A DNA stretch of 64,000 bases, from assembly GCA_046729255.1 (NCBI GenBank), contig JBKPGF010000034.1, positions 1 through 64,000 on the forward strand. Reading direction: 5' to 3'. Origin of the DNA: PALSA-612 sp046729255 (GTDB lineage Bacteria > Actinomycetota > Thermoleophilia > Gaiellales > Gaiellaceae). The notes beneath the pieces were generated by a model that ran no database searches, had not been told where the DNA came from, and saw only the letters and a list, made by a program, of their open reading frames with translations. The position numbers and the translations under genes were made by a program. Numbering within the stretch: position 1 is the stretch's first letter; each line of letters begins with the position of its first letter. Below are positions 8,932 to 17,806 of this stretch, piece by piece.

Positions 8932-9683
8932 GAGCGCCACCCGTCATCACGGGTCGTCAGTGCGATCGGTGAGCTCAGACCGCTTCGCCCGCGCCTCAAC
9001 TCGGTGACGAGCCGGTAGCGATCGCCGCGGTAGACCGAGCGTACGAACTCGACGATCTCCCCCGACTGCGATCGAGTGACTCGCTCGAAGACGAACGCAG
9101 GCGAGTGCAAGGGCAAGCCGAGCGCGCTCGACTCCTCTTCGTTCGTCACCGTGGGCTCGATGGTCTGCATGCCACCGACGAGCTCGATTCCGTACTCCGA
9201 CTCGAGGAGCTCGTAGAACGATCCGGCCTCGAGGTCGGCGGCTGTCAGGCCCGGAACGAGCGACTTCCGCACATGGAGGGTCTCGATGGCCATCGTCTCG
9301 CGATCCGCCAGCCGGAGCCGTGTTGCGACGAGGACAGGCTCCGATGGCGACACGTGGAGCATCCGCCCGAGGCGGGCTCCTGCAGGAATCGTCTTCAACT
9401 CCAGCGTGCGGCTGGCGGGCTCGAGCCCGCGCCGCCGCATGTCCTCCGTGAAGGACGTCATCGTCAGCTCCTGGGCGATCTTCGGCTCGCTGACGAATGT
9501 GCCCGCGCCGCGCTTGCGAACGAGATAGCCCTCGCGCACGAGCTCATCAAGGGCGGCGCGGACGGTGAGGCGGGAGACACCGAGATCGGTGCTGAGCTGC
9601 CGTTCGGACGGGATCGCCTCGCCGACCGAGAGCCGGTCAATCAGGTCGAGCACCTGGTCTCTCGTGTCGGCCTGTTTCGTCAC
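8928..9683 (-). CDS. GntR/HutC-family amino-sugar regulator (DasR/NagR-like)
   Basis: This 251-residue transcription factor has an N-terminal winged helix (about residues 8-72; PSERQLSTDLGVSRLTVRAA) and a C-terminal UTRA effector domain. In this subfamily the UTRA domain binds phosphorylated amino sugars such as glucosamine-6-phosphate. The ATG overlaps the ATPase stop (ATGA), so the two are co-expressed. It lies between two palindromes that match the DasR operator, making it the likely regulator of the transporter operon and of the divergent murQ-nagA operon. Repression relieved by aminosugar phosphate is inferred from relatives. Confidence 0.88.
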   Translation of the reverse strand: MTKQADTRDQVLDLIDRLSVGEAIPSERQLSTDLGVSRLTVRAALDELVREGYLVRKRGAGTFVSEPKIAQELTMTSFTEDMRRRGLEPASRTLELKTIPAGARLGRMLHVSPSEPVLVATRLRLADRETMAIETLHVRKSLVPGLTAADLEAGSFYELLESEYGIELVGGMQTIEPTVTNEEESSALGLPLHSPAFVFERVTRSQSGEIVEFVRSVYRGDRYRLVTELRRGRSGLSSPIALTTRDDGWRS

Positions 9684-10879
9684 TCGACGCCGCCCGCGGC
9701 CACGGCAGGACGCTCGGGATCCTGGTGACCAACGGGTGGACTGGTCATGGCCACACCGTTGGTCGGATCGAAGAAGTGGAAGCCCGACGGATACAGGGTG
9801 AGCTCGATCTGCTCACCGACGCGCGCTCGTGTTCGCGGGTCCACACGTGCGGCGAAGAGCGACGTATCGCCCGCGAGCAGTGTTCCCTCGTCACCGGCCT
9901 CCAGCGTCTCCGCGGTGATGCGCGGCGCGTCGACCTCGAAGAAGAGATACGCATCGGCGCCGACCTCCTCAAGCACCTCCACACGAGCCTCGATCGTGAC
10001 GGGGCTGGACGGCACGAGCTCGGCGTCGGCGAAGCACTCAGGCCGAATGCCGAGCACGACCCGTGTGGTCCCTCGAGGCGGCCTGCGATCGGGGGCGAGG
10101 GGAACGCGAAACTGGCCGAACCGCACCTCGTCCCCTTCGACGACCGCGTCTACGAGGTTCATCGCGGGCGACCCGATGAACGCAGCCACGAACAGGTCCT
10201 GAGGCCTCTGGTAGAGACGCTTCGGCTCGTCGACCTGGAGGATGCGGCCGTCGCGCATGACGGCCACACGCTGGCCGAGCGTCATCGCCTCCACCTGGTC
10301 GTGGGTCACGTAGATGGTCGTCACCCCGAGCCGCGCGTGCAGCTGCGCGAGAGACGCTCGCATCGCGACACGGAGCTTTGCGTCGAGATTCGACAGCGGC
10401 TCGTCCATGAGGAACGCCTTGGGCTCCCGCGCGATCGCGCGCCCCATCGCAACGCGCTGTCGCTGGCCCCCGGACAGCTGCGCGGGCTTCCGGTCGAGCA
10501 TCGCCTCCAGGCCGAGCAACTTCGCGACCTCGTCGACCCGTCTTCGGATCTCCTGCTTCGGCGTTCGCCGCACCTTGAGGCCGTAGCCAAGGTTCTGGCG
10601 CACGTTCATGTGCGGATACAGCGCGTAGTTCTGGAACACCATCGCGATATCGCGGTGACGCGGTGCCCGCTCTGTCACATCCAGCCCACCGATCGTCACC
10701 GTGCCGCCGGTCACCTCTTCCAGGCCCGCGATCATCCGCAGCAGCGTCGACTTGCCGCAGCCCGACGGCCCGACGAGCACGATGAACTGGCCGTCCGGAA
10801 TCTCGAGGCTTACACCGTCGACGGCGACGAAATCGCCCGGGTACACCTTCGTGACGTGGTCGAGGCGGATGTCGGCCAT
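9680..10879 (-). CDS. Sugar ABC transporter ATPase (MsmK/UgpC type)
   Basis: This 399-residue ATPase energises CUT1 sugar importers. Walker A GPSGCGKST is at residues 37-45, the signature LSGGQ at 135-139, and Walker B AFLMDEP at 155-161. A C-terminal regulatory TOBE-like region follows. The start is the ATG before ADIRLDHVTKVYPG; the open frame upstream lacks conserved sequence. It is encoded apart from the permeases but in the same regulon, and could serve several importers as the Streptomyces MsiK protein does. The operator at 10913-10928 lies about 35 bases upstream. Confidence 0.9.
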   Translation of the reverse strand: MADIRLDHVTKVYPGDFVAVDGVSLEIPDGQFIVLVGPSGCGKSTLLRMIAGLEEVTGGTVTIGGLDVTERAPRHRDIAMVFQNYALYPHMNVRQNLGYGLKVRRTPKQEIRRRVDEVAKLLGLEAMLDRKPAQLSGGQRQRVAMGRAIAREPKAFLMDEPLSNLDAKLRVAMRASLAQLHARLGVTTIYVTHDQVEAMTLGQRVAVMRDGRILQVDEPKRLYQRPQDLFVAAFIGSPAMNLVDAVVEGDEVRFGQFRVPLAPDRRPPRGTTRVVLGIRPECFADAELVPSSPVTIEARVEVLEEVGADAYLFFEVDAPRITAETLEAGDEGTLLAGDTSLFAARVDPRTRARVGEQIELTLYPSGFHFFDPTNGVAMTSPPVGHQDPERPAVAAGGVE

Positions 10880-10912
10880 GCAGGGCTGCCAGCATACTCG
10901 ATTGTGAAGACA

Positions 10913-10928
10913 ATTGGTATTGACCACT
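10913..10928. promoter_or_regulatory. DasR/NagR-type operator between the divergent ATPase-gntR and murQ operons
   Basis: ATTGGTATTGACCACT repeats the operator at 8872-8887 with two central changes. It covers the -35 box of the murQ promoter (TTGACC, 10920-10925) and lies upstream of the minus-strand ATPase gene, so one bound dimer could control both directions. Confidence 0.75.
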
Positions 10929-10949
10929 AGGCGCTCGTGTGCATAGACT
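10920..10949 (+). promoter_or_regulatory. murQ promoter, apparently leaderless
   Basis: TTGACC and TAGACT are separated by 18 bases. The -10 box ends five bases before the murQ ATG at 10955, so transcription should begin at or next to the start codon. No Shine-Dalgarno sequence is present. The -35 lies inside the operator. Confidence 0.65.
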
Positions 10950-10954
10950 AGGTC

Positions 10955-11854
10955 ATGGCCGCTACCGATCACGACGAGCTCGTCACGGAGGCGGGAGGCG
11001 CGAGCGCCGACATCGATCTCCTGAGCTCGCACGAGCTCGTCGAGCTCATGAACGACGAAGATGACACCGTCGCGCCGGCAGTGCGCGCGGCATCCGTCCA
11101 GATCGCTGAAGTGATCGACGCGGTCGTCGAGCGGCTCGAGCGCGGAGGCCGGCTGATCTACGTCGGTGCGGGGACCTCCGGAGCGCTCGCTCAACTGGAC
11201 GCTGCCGAGTGCGAGACGACCTTCTCTGCTCCTCCATCCCACGTGATGGCCGTCGTCGCCGGAAGCGGGGCGTCCTCCTCAGCCGAGCGGGATGCCGCCG
11301 AGGACGACGAATGCGGCGGTGCGCAAGCCATCGAGTCGGTCGGTGTCGGACCTCAGGACGCCGTGGTCGCGGTGAGCGCGAGCGGACGAACTCCGTACGC
11401 CGTGGGCGCCCTCCACGCGGCGGCAAAGGCGGGGGCGCTCACCGCGGCCGTGGTCTCGGCACCCGGCTCGGAGCTTGCGCAGATCGCCGATCACGAGGTC
11501 TCCGTCGTCGTCGGTCCAGAGGTGCTTGCCGGGTCGACCCGGCTCAAGGCCGGCACCGCGCAGAAGCTCGTCCTCAACACGATCTCGACCGTGACGATGA
11601 TCCGTCTCGGCAAGACCTACAAGAACCTCATGGTCGACGTCCGCGGCACGAACGCGAAACTCCGCGCACGCATCGAGAGCATCGTCCTGCTGGCGACAGG
11701 CGCCGAGCCGGACGAGGTGCACGATGCGCTCGAGGCCGCGGGTGGGGACGCCAAGGTTGCGATCGTGGCGCTCATCGCCGATGTCGACGCCGACGTCGCC
11801 CGCACGCGACTCAAGGCAGCTGGTGGTCGCGTCCGGAGGGCGGTCGAGCGATGA
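10955..11854 (+). CDS. murQ: N-acetylmuramic acid 6-phosphate etherase
   Basis: This 299-residue cytoplasmic SIS-domain enzyme cleaves the lactyl ether of MurNAc-6-phosphate, giving GlcNAc-6-phosphate and D-lactate in peptidoglycan recycling. The sugar-phosphate loop GAGTSGALAQLDAAEC is at residues 71-86, with the catalytic glutamate at 85. The length matches MurQ. It overlaps nagA by four bases (ATGA), so its product passes to the next enzyme in the operon. No MurNAc kinase or PTS is encoded nearby, although an ABC-imported sugar would need phosphorylation first. Confidence 0.93.
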   Translation: MAATDHDELVTEAGGASADIDLLSSHELVELMNDEDDTVAPAVRAASVQIAEVIDAVVERLERGGRLIYVGAGTSGALAQLDAAECETTFSAPPSHVMAVVAGSGASSSAERDAAEDDECGGAQAIESVGVGPQDAVVAVSASGRTPYAVGALHAAAKAGALTAAVVSAPGSELAQIADHEVSVVVGPEVLAGSTRLKAGTAQKLVLNTISTVTMIRLGKTYKNLMVDVRGTNAKLRARIESIVLLATGAEPDEVHDALEAAGGDAKVAIVALIADVDADVARTRLKAAGGRVRRAVER

Positions 11855-12942
11855 GGCTCGGGGTCGAGGCCGCTCTAGTTCGGCGAGAGCTCGTTCCCGG
11901 TGATGTCGAGATCACGGACGGCCGGATCTCCCGCGTCGGGCTTCCTTCCGCCGACGGCAAGGGCGTCGCCTCACCGGGGTTCATCGACCTGCAGGTGAAC
12001 GGCTTCGCCGGGGTCGACTTCCTCGATGCGGATGCCGCGAGCTATCGCATCGCCGGGGAGGCGTTGCTCGAGACGGGTGTGACGGCGTTTCTCCCGACAT
12101 TCATCACTGCGCCCGAGGACCAGCTCGTCGCGGCGCTCGCTGAGCTGCCGCACGACTCGCAGCGGCCGCGCCTGCTCGGCGCACATCTCGAGGGGCCGTT
12201 CCTCGCAGCGAAGCGGCTGGGCACGCATCCCGAGTCGGCTCGCCGCGATCCCGATCTCGAGCTGCTCGAGCGCCTGCTCGACGCGGGGCCGGTGCGGCTC
12301 GTCACGCTCGCTCCCGAGCTTCCCGGAGCCGACAGCCTCATCGCCGAGCTGCACCGGCGTGGTGTGACGGTCTCCTGCGGGCACACGGACGCGAACGCAC
12401 GCGAGGCGAACGAGGCGTTCGACCGCGGCGTGCGCACCGTCACGCACCTCTTCAACGCGATGCGGCCGTTCAGCCACCGCGACCCGGGCATCGCCGGGGT
12501 GGCGCTGGCGCGCGACGACGTCATCGTCCAGGTCATTCTCGACGGGGTTCATCTCGCGCCGGACACGGCGAAGCTGATCTGGCGCGTCGGCGCGGGGCGT
12601 GTCGCCCTCGTCACGGACTCGATGGCCGGCGCCGGCAACGGTGACGGGTCGTACAGCCTCGGCGGGCTCGACGTGGAGATCCGAGACGGCGTCGCCCGCC
12701 GATCGGACGGCGTGCTCGCGGGCAGCTCGCTGACGATGATCGAAGCCGTTCGCAACCTCCACGCGCTTGGTGTGCCGATTGCTGACGCGCTTGATGCGGC
12801 GACCGCCGTGCCGGCCCGGGTGGTCGGGCTCTCGGACACTGACGGTCTCGTCTCCGGCGCACCCGCCGACGTCGTCGTCCTCGACGACAACCTCGAGATC
12901 GACCGGGTACTCGTCGGGGGAGAGCTCAGTGGCGTTGCCTGA
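11851..12942 (+). CDS. nagA: N-acetylglucosamine-6-phosphate deacetylase
   Basis: This 363-residue amidohydrolase-fold enzyme converts GlcNAc-6-phosphate to glucosamine-6-phosphate plus acetate. Motifs seen in order are GFIDLQVNGFAGVDF, the metal/substrate segment HLEGPFL, SCGHTDA, HLFNAM, DGVHL and the catalytic-aspartate segment TDSMAG. The ATG is fused to the murQ stop and the 3' end overlaps the SIS deaminase gene by 14 bases. The operon order murQ, nagA, deaminase follows the pathway. Length is slightly short but complete. Confidence 0.92.
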   Translation: MRLGVEAALVRRELVPGDVEITDGRISRVGLPSADGKGVASPGFIDLQVNGFAGVDFLDADAASYRIAGEALLETGVTAFLPTFITAPEDQLVAALAELPHDSQRPRLLGAHLEGPFLAAKRLGTHPESARRDPDLELLERLLDAGPVRLVTLAPELPGADSLIAELHRRGVTVSCGHTDANAREANEAFDRGVRTVTHLFNAMRPFSHRDPGIAGVALARDDVIVQVILDGVHLAPDTAKLIWRVGAGRVALVTDSMAGAGNGDGSYSLGGLDVEIRDGVARRSDGVLAGSSLTMIEAVRNLHALGVPIADALDAATAVPARVVGLSDTDGLVSGAPADVVVLDDNLEIDRVLVGGELSGVA

Positions 12943-14011
12943 GCCGAGTCCAAGTTCGCCACCGGGCCCCGGCGAGCTCTTCGCTTCGGAGATCCGCGAG
13001 CAGCCGGCTGCGATCACGCGGCTCCTTGGGCAGCGGCGGCTCTACTCCTCGGTTGGCCGGCGCCTTGCCCAGCTTCGACCCTCCGTTGTGCGGCTCGTTG
13101 GCCATGGCTCGTCGGACAATGCGGCCTCCTACGGGATGTACGCCTTCGGGCTCTTGCCCGGATGGACCGCTATGCGGGATTCGATGTCGCTGGCGATCTA
13201 CTACGGCGCATCGGTCGACTTCGAGCGGTCGGCGGTTGTCGCCCTCTCCCAGTCGGGCCGGACGCCCGACGTGGTGGAGTACGTGGTCACGGCCCGCCGG
13301 CACGGCGCGCTGACGATCGCGATCACGAACACGCCGGATTCGGAGCTCGGTGACGCGGCCGACCTCGTCCTCCCGTTGGAAGCAGGGCCAGAAGAGGCGG
13401 TTGCGGCGACGAAGACGTATACGAACCAGCTGGCCGCGCTGGCGCTCCTGGCCGGCTGCGCGTCGCCGAAGGGTGCCCGGGTGGCTGCGAGCCTCGAGCA
13501 GGTCGCCGCCCAGATGGCCGGCGTGATCCCGGGCCTCGCTGTGGCGGTCAACGGCCCGGCGAGCGCGTTCGGGTTCGTAGGGCGGATGTTCGTCATCGGA
13601 CGGGGCCTCGAGTTCGCGACGGCGCGAGAGGTTGCGCTCAAGCTCAAGGAGACGTGCCGCATCGCGGCCGAGCCCTTCACGGCGACCGACCTCGTCCACG
13701 GCCCGATCGCCGCCCTCGATCCGCTCTTTCCCGTCTGGACCATTGCGTCTCGCGACCACGCACTGCCGGCGGTCCTCGACGCGAGTGCGCGCGCGCGAGC
13801 TGCCGGCTCGGCGATCGTCGCCAGCGGGAATGCCGCGGTCGAGGTGGAGAGTGCCGCGTACACGCTGGCCGTCCCGGAGGCGCCGCTGCCCCTGCTCGCG
13901 CCGTTCCTGTCAGTGCTGCCGGGCCAGCTCTTTGCCGGCGCTCTCGCCCGCGTGAAAGGGCTCGACCCGGACAGGCCCGACGGGCTCAGCAAGGTCACGC
14001 TGGCTCGTTGA
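12929..14011 (+). CDS. SIS-domain glucosamine-6-phosphate deaminase (NagB-II/GlmS C-terminal type)
   Basis: This 360-residue protein contains two SIS modules and resembles the isomerase half of GlmS without the glutaminase domain. Visible motifs are GHGSSDNAASYG, ALSQSGRTPDVVEYV, EEAVAATKTYTNQ and AREVALKLKET. Directly after nagA it most likely acts as NagB-II, turning glucosamine-6-phosphate into fructose-6-phosphate and ammonia. An AgaS-type activity is the alternative. The start is GTG at 12929, overlapping nagA. Its 3' end overlaps the convergent dinB gene by 17 bases. Confidence 0.82.
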   Translation: MALPEPSPSSPPGPGELFASEIREQPAAITRLLGQRRLYSSVGRRLAQLRPSVVRLVGHGSSDNAASYGMYAFGLLPGWTAMRDSMSLAIYYGASVDFERSAVVALSQSGRTPDVVEYVVTARRHGALTIAITNTPDSELGDAADLVLPLEAGPEEAVAATKTYTNQLAALALLAGCASPKGARVAASLEQVAAQMAGVIPGLAVAVNGPASAFGFVGRMFVIGRGLEFATAREVALKLKETCRIAAEPFTATDLVHGPIAALDPLFPVWTIASRDHALPAVLDASARARAAGSAIVASGNAAVEVESAAYTLAVPEAPLPLLAPFLSVLPGQLFAGALARVKGLDPDRPDGLSKVTLAR

Positions 14012-15056
14012 GCGCGAGCTGTCGGAAGGGCTCGATGTTGGAGACGGCGACGCCGACGAGGCGCAGCGATCCGGCACGGTCGTGGAGCGCCCGGTCGAGC
14101 AGCTGGCATGCGACATCGCCGATCGTCTCGGCATCGTCCACCCCGGCGGGGAGCGTCGTCGAACGGCTGCGGATGGCGAAGTCCGGGTAGCGGACCTTCG
14201 TCGTGATCGTCCGGGCTGCCTCGCCACGGCCCGAGAGGTACTCGGCGAGACGCTCCGACATCCGTCGCAGCTCGGCGTGCAGCACGTCGCGGTCACCGAC
14301 GTCCTGCTCGAACGTCTCCTCGTGGCTCGCGGAGATCCGCTCGACAGACTCCGCGAGGCTGCGTGGATCGATGCCGCGCGCCCTGTCGCGCAGCAGACGG
14401 CCGACCTTGCCGGGTAGGAGCCGTCGAAGCTCCGCATCGTCGAGTGCAGCCAGCTGGCCGATCGTCTCGAGCCCGGCGCCCCTCAGCCGCTGCTCCGACC
14501 TGGGACCGACCCCGGGAAGCATGCGCACGTCGAACGGCGCGAGAAAGGCAGCTTCGCGCCCGCCCGGGACGACGAGCAGGCCGCCCGGCTTACGCCGGTC
14601 GCTGGCCACCTTGGCGACGACCTTGCACGAGGCGACGCCGAGCGAGCACGAGAGGCTCGTCGCGCCGCGAACCGCCGCCTGCACCGCTTCCGCCACGCGC
14701 CGCGCCTGGAGGAAGTCCGCCGCGACGTCGCTCAGGTCCAGGTACCCCTCGTCCAGCCCGGTCCGCTCGACCGTCGGCACGACGTGGCGCACGGCGTCCC
14801 ACACCGCGCGCGAATACTCGCGATAGAGCGAATGCCTCGGCTGCACGAACACCGCGTGCGGGCAGCGGCGCAGCGCTTCCGCGCAGCTCATCGCCGAGTG
14901 GATGCCGAAGCGGCGGGCTTCGTAGTTCGCCGTCGCCACGACTCCGCGGCCGTGGGGGTTCCCGCCGACGACGAGGGGCGCGCGTCGCAAGGAAGGGTCC
15001 TCCAGCTCCTCGACCGCCGCGAAAAACGCATCGAGGTCGAGGTGCGCGACGATCAC
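13995..15056 (-). CDS. dinB: DNA polymerase IV (Y-family translesion polymerase)
   Basis: This 353-residue Y-family polymerase copies damaged templates at low fidelity. The start is GTG at 15056, giving MIVAHLDLDAFFAAVEE with the catalytic metal aspartates at once; LDEGYLDLSD follows near residue 100. The helix-hairpin-helix region (MLPGVGPRSEQRLRGAG) and little-finger domain complete it. No canonical C-terminal clamp-binding QL.LF motif was seen (the end reads FRQLALNEPA). GTGA overlaps the stop of the upstream EamA gene. Confidence 0.92.
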   Translation of the reverse strand: MIVAHLDLDAFFAAVEELEDPSLRRAPLVVGGNPHGRGVVATANYEARRFGIHSAMSCAEALRRCPHAVFVQPRHSLYREYSRAVWDAVRHVVPTVERTGLDEGYLDLSDVAADFLQARRVAEAVQAAVRGATSLSCSLGVASCKVVAKVASDRRKPGGLLVVPGGREAAFLAPFDVRMLPGVGPRSEQRLRGAGLETIGQLAALDDAELRRLLPGKVGRLLRDRARGIDPRSLAESVERISASHEETFEQDVGDRDVLHAELRRMSERLAEYLSGRGEAARTITTKVRYPDFAIRSRSTTLPAGVDDAETIGDVACQLLDRALHDRAGSLRLVGVAVSNIEPFRQLALNEPA

Positions 15057-15910
15057 CGGAACACCCCGATGAGAATGCCGCCCGCGACGATGAGCGTGGC
15101 TCCGAACACGACATGGCGTCCCACGAGCTCGGTCGAGCCGAGAATGAGCGTCGCCAGCAAGATGCCGAACAGCGCCTCGGTGGCCACGAGCGGGCTGACG
15201 ACGGTGACACGCCCTCGGTAGAACGCCTCGAAGAGCGTCGCGTACGAGAGGCCCCACAGCAGCCCCGGCAAGGCAAACGGCCGAGCGGCGTCTCTGACGT
15301 CCTGCACGGTTCGCCGGCCGCGAACGGTGAACAGCCAGCCGGCCATGAGCGCGCTGCCTGCGAGAACGGTGGCCGCCGCTGCCTGCTGTGGATCGACCGT
15401 TGTGTCCTCCGCGAGCCAGCGCACGATGTTGTCCCGCGTCGCGAAGAAGACGGTGGACCCGAAGGCGAGCGCGAGTCCGATCGCCCGGAAGTGTCCCGGG
15501 CGATCCTGTTCACTCGCCAGCGCTGCGCCGCCGAGCACGATGAGCACGGCGCCCAGGAGCAGAGGCACCTCGAGCGGCTCGCCGAGCAAGGCGAGCGCGA
15601 GCGTCACGGAGACGAGCGGCGCCGCGCCGACGACGATCGCTGCCCGCGCTGCGCCGACCTCCTTCACGGCCCGGACGTAGAGGAACTGCGATGCGCCCGG
15701 TGCGAAGAGCCCGGTCAGGAGGAACGGCCAGATGTCACCGCTCGCGGTGCCCGACGCGAGGGCGAAGCCTCCCGTGACGACGAGCGCCACGAGCCCCGTG
15801 ACGAGTGCGCCCGCCTCCGCGTCGGACGAGCGCCGGAAGGCGAACACGAGCGCCACCGCCATCGAGCCGAAAAGGACGGCCGAGGTGAGCGCGAGCAGGA
15901 CGGCGGACAC
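15053..15910 (-). CDS. EamA/DMT-superfamily transporter
   Basis: This 285-residue protein is almost entirely hydrophobic, with about ten membrane segments in two EamA repeats. Members export amino acids, metabolites or drugs; the substrate cannot be read here. GTG at 15910 is six bases after a TAGCCT -10 box (15922-15917), suggesting a leaderless message. It overlaps dinB by four bases, so the transporter and the polymerase share a transcript without an obvious functional link. Confidence 0.85.
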   Translation of the reverse strand: MSAVLLALTSAVLFGSMAVALVFAFRRSSDAEAGALVTGLVALVVTGGFALASGTASGDIWPFLLTGLFAPGASQFLYVRAVKEVGAARAAIVVGAAPLVSVTLALALLGEPLEVPLLLGAVLIVLGGAALASEQDRPGHFRAIGLALAFGSTVFFATRDNIVRWLAEDTTVDPQQAAAATVLAGSALMAGWLFTVRGRRTVQDVRDAARPFALPGLLWGLSYATLFEAFYRGRVTVVSPLVATEALFGILLATLILGSTELVGRHVVFGATLIVAGGILIGVFR

Positions 15911-15945
15911 CGCGCGAGGCTAGCCGGTCGGTCGCGCGCCGATCG

Positions 15946-17766
15946 TCAGCCGGCCGGCTGCTCGACGCCCGGCACGTTCCGGGCGAGGAACTCGAGGATC
16001 ATCCGCACCTGCTTGACGCGCTCGTCGACGTCGTACGAACCGTGCCCTGTCGCGAACACGTACACCTCGTAGGGGTGATCTCGGGCCGCGAGCTTCTCGA
16101 CGTAGAGCATCGCCTGCCTGATCGGGCAGCGGCTGTCGTTCTCGCCGATGATGAAGAACACCGGCGCGCGAACGTCGTCTGCGAAGTTGATCGGGCTGCG
16201 ATCGGCCATGAGCCCGGGCACGTCCTTCGGCTCGAGCCCTCCGAGCAGCGCCCGGTCGTATGCCTGCAGCAGAGGCGAGAGATCCTCATAGCCCGCCGCG
16301 TAGTCGCCGATAGGGACGCCTGCAACGCCGCATCGCCACAGGTCGGGGTGCTTCCCGAGCTCGAGCAGCGCCACGTACCCACCCCACGAGTAGCCCGCGA
16401 TGACGGCCCGCTGCGGATCTGCGATCCCCTGGTCGACCAGGTTGCGCAGGCCGGCGTTGACGTCCTCCAACTCGGGGCCGCCGATGTTGCCGATGAGGAC
16501 GTCGCGCCACTCGCGCCCGTAGCCGGTGGAGCCGCGGTAGTTGACCATCGCGACCGCGAAGCCGGTGTCGACGAGCGCCTGGACGTCGGGCTGCCAGCGA
16601 TCCGTGTCGAGCGAGGTCGGCCCGCCGTGGACGAGCATGACGATCGGGAACGGCCCGCCCGAGTCGTCGGGGGTCACGTAGAAGCCGTGGACGCGCTGCC
16701 CGTGCGGGTTCGCAAAGTGCCAGGACTCGTACGGCCGGCCGGCGGCGGCTTCCTCGCCTTGCAGCTGCAGCACCTCGGCGCCGGAGCCGTCGACGACGAG
16801 TCGCCGGCGGTGTCCGAGCTCGTGCAGTAACCAGACGTTCCCGTCCGGCCGGACGCGCGCCTTCCAGATGAAGCCCGAACGATCGAAGAGCTCTCGCTGC
16901 TCGCCGGTCGACACGTCGAAGCGGAGCAGACGATCGCGGCCCTCGCGTCGATTGACGAGGAGCAGCGCTGTGCCGTCCGGCCACCAGTCCGAGACAAACA
17001 CCGGCCCCTCGGCTTCGAGCTCGAGATCCTGCCGCTCCCCGGTCCCGAGGTCCCAGATCGCGGGCCGCTCGTCCCCCTCACGCTCGTGTTCGATTGCGAG
17101 CCGCTGGTCGCCAGGCACCGGCGACCAGCACTTCGCGCGCAGAGTCATGGCTTCGTCGAGCTGCTCGCCGACCGCCGAGCCGGTGCGCGGATCGACCACG
17201 CGCACAGCGCGATGAATCAAGTCTCCGTGCTCCGCGTGCTCGATGCAGAGGAGCGCCCCGTCGGCCGACAGGCCTCCGAGGAGAAAGCCACCGTCTTCGG
17301 CGCTGCCGATGATCAGCGACTCGACTGACCGGTGGATCTCGGTAGCGGGGCCGCCGTCCAACGAGACGTAGATCCGGAACCCCGAGCTGTCACTGATGGC
17401 GGCAGCGACGATGCCGGGAGCTTGCGCCAACCCCGTGCTCCAGCCGTGGGGAGCGCCCTCGAGGAAAGGTCTAGTCTCACCGCCGACGAACGGCTGGACG
17501 ACCCAGCGCCCGGCTTCGGACCCGGTCTCGTCCTGGAACCAGAGAACGCCCTCTCCGTCGAGTGTGGGCGTACCGTCGACGACGCCGACCGGCTCGTCGG
17601 TGACCTGCCGGCGCCAGCCCGTGGTGACGTCCCACGCGTGGAGCTGCCAGATGCCTCCCTCGTTCGACACATAGGCGGCCCGCTCGGGCGCATGGGGGGA
17701 CCATTCCGGCAGCAAGGAAACCGCCGCGCGGAAGCGTCGCTCCCACTTCGGCATCTCACGACCCAC
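15946..17766 (-). CDS. S9-family prolyl oligopeptidase/acylaminoacyl peptidase
   Basis: This 606-residue serine peptidase has an N-terminal beta-propeller (about residues 20-340) and a C-terminal alpha/beta-hydrolase domain. The nucleophile is in GYSWGGY near residue 459, the aspartate in GENDSRCP and the histidine in GHGSYD. No signal peptide is visible, so it is probably cytoplasmic and trims short peptides. It is monocistronic, with convergent or unrelated neighbours. Family is clear; substrate is not. Confidence 0.9.
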   Translation of the reverse strand: MGREMPKWERRFRAAVSLLPEWSPHAPERAAYVSNEGGIWQLHAWDVTTGWRRQVTDEPVGVVDGTPTLDGEGVLWFQDETGSEAGRWVVQPFVGGETRPFLEGAPHGWSTGLAQAPGIVAAAISDSSGFRIYVSLDGGPATEIHRSVESLIIGSAEDGGFLLGGLSADGALLCIEHAEHGDLIHRAVRVVDPRTGSAVGEQLDEAMTLRAKCWSPVPGDQRLAIEHEREGDERPAIWDLGTGERQDLELEAEGPVFVSDWWPDGTALLLVNRREGRDRLLRFDVSTGEQRELFDRSGFIWKARVRPDGNVWLLHELGHRRRLVVDGSGAEVLQLQGEEAAAGRPYESWHFANPHGQRVHGFYVTPDDSGGPFPIVMLVHGGPTSLDTDRWQPDVQALVDTGFAVAMVNYRGSTGYGREWRDVLIGNIGGPELEDVNAGLRNLVDQGIADPQRAVIAGYSWGGYVALLELGKHPDLWRCGVAGVPIGDYAAGYEDLSPLLQAYDRALLGGLEPKDVPGLMADRSPINFADDVRAPVFFIIGENDSRCPIRQAMLYVEKLAARDHPYEVYVFATGHGSYDVDERVKQVRMILEFLARNVPGVEQPAG

Positions 17767-17806
17767 GGCAGGCCGACGCTAACACGAGACCGCGCGATAC
17801 TGTCGC

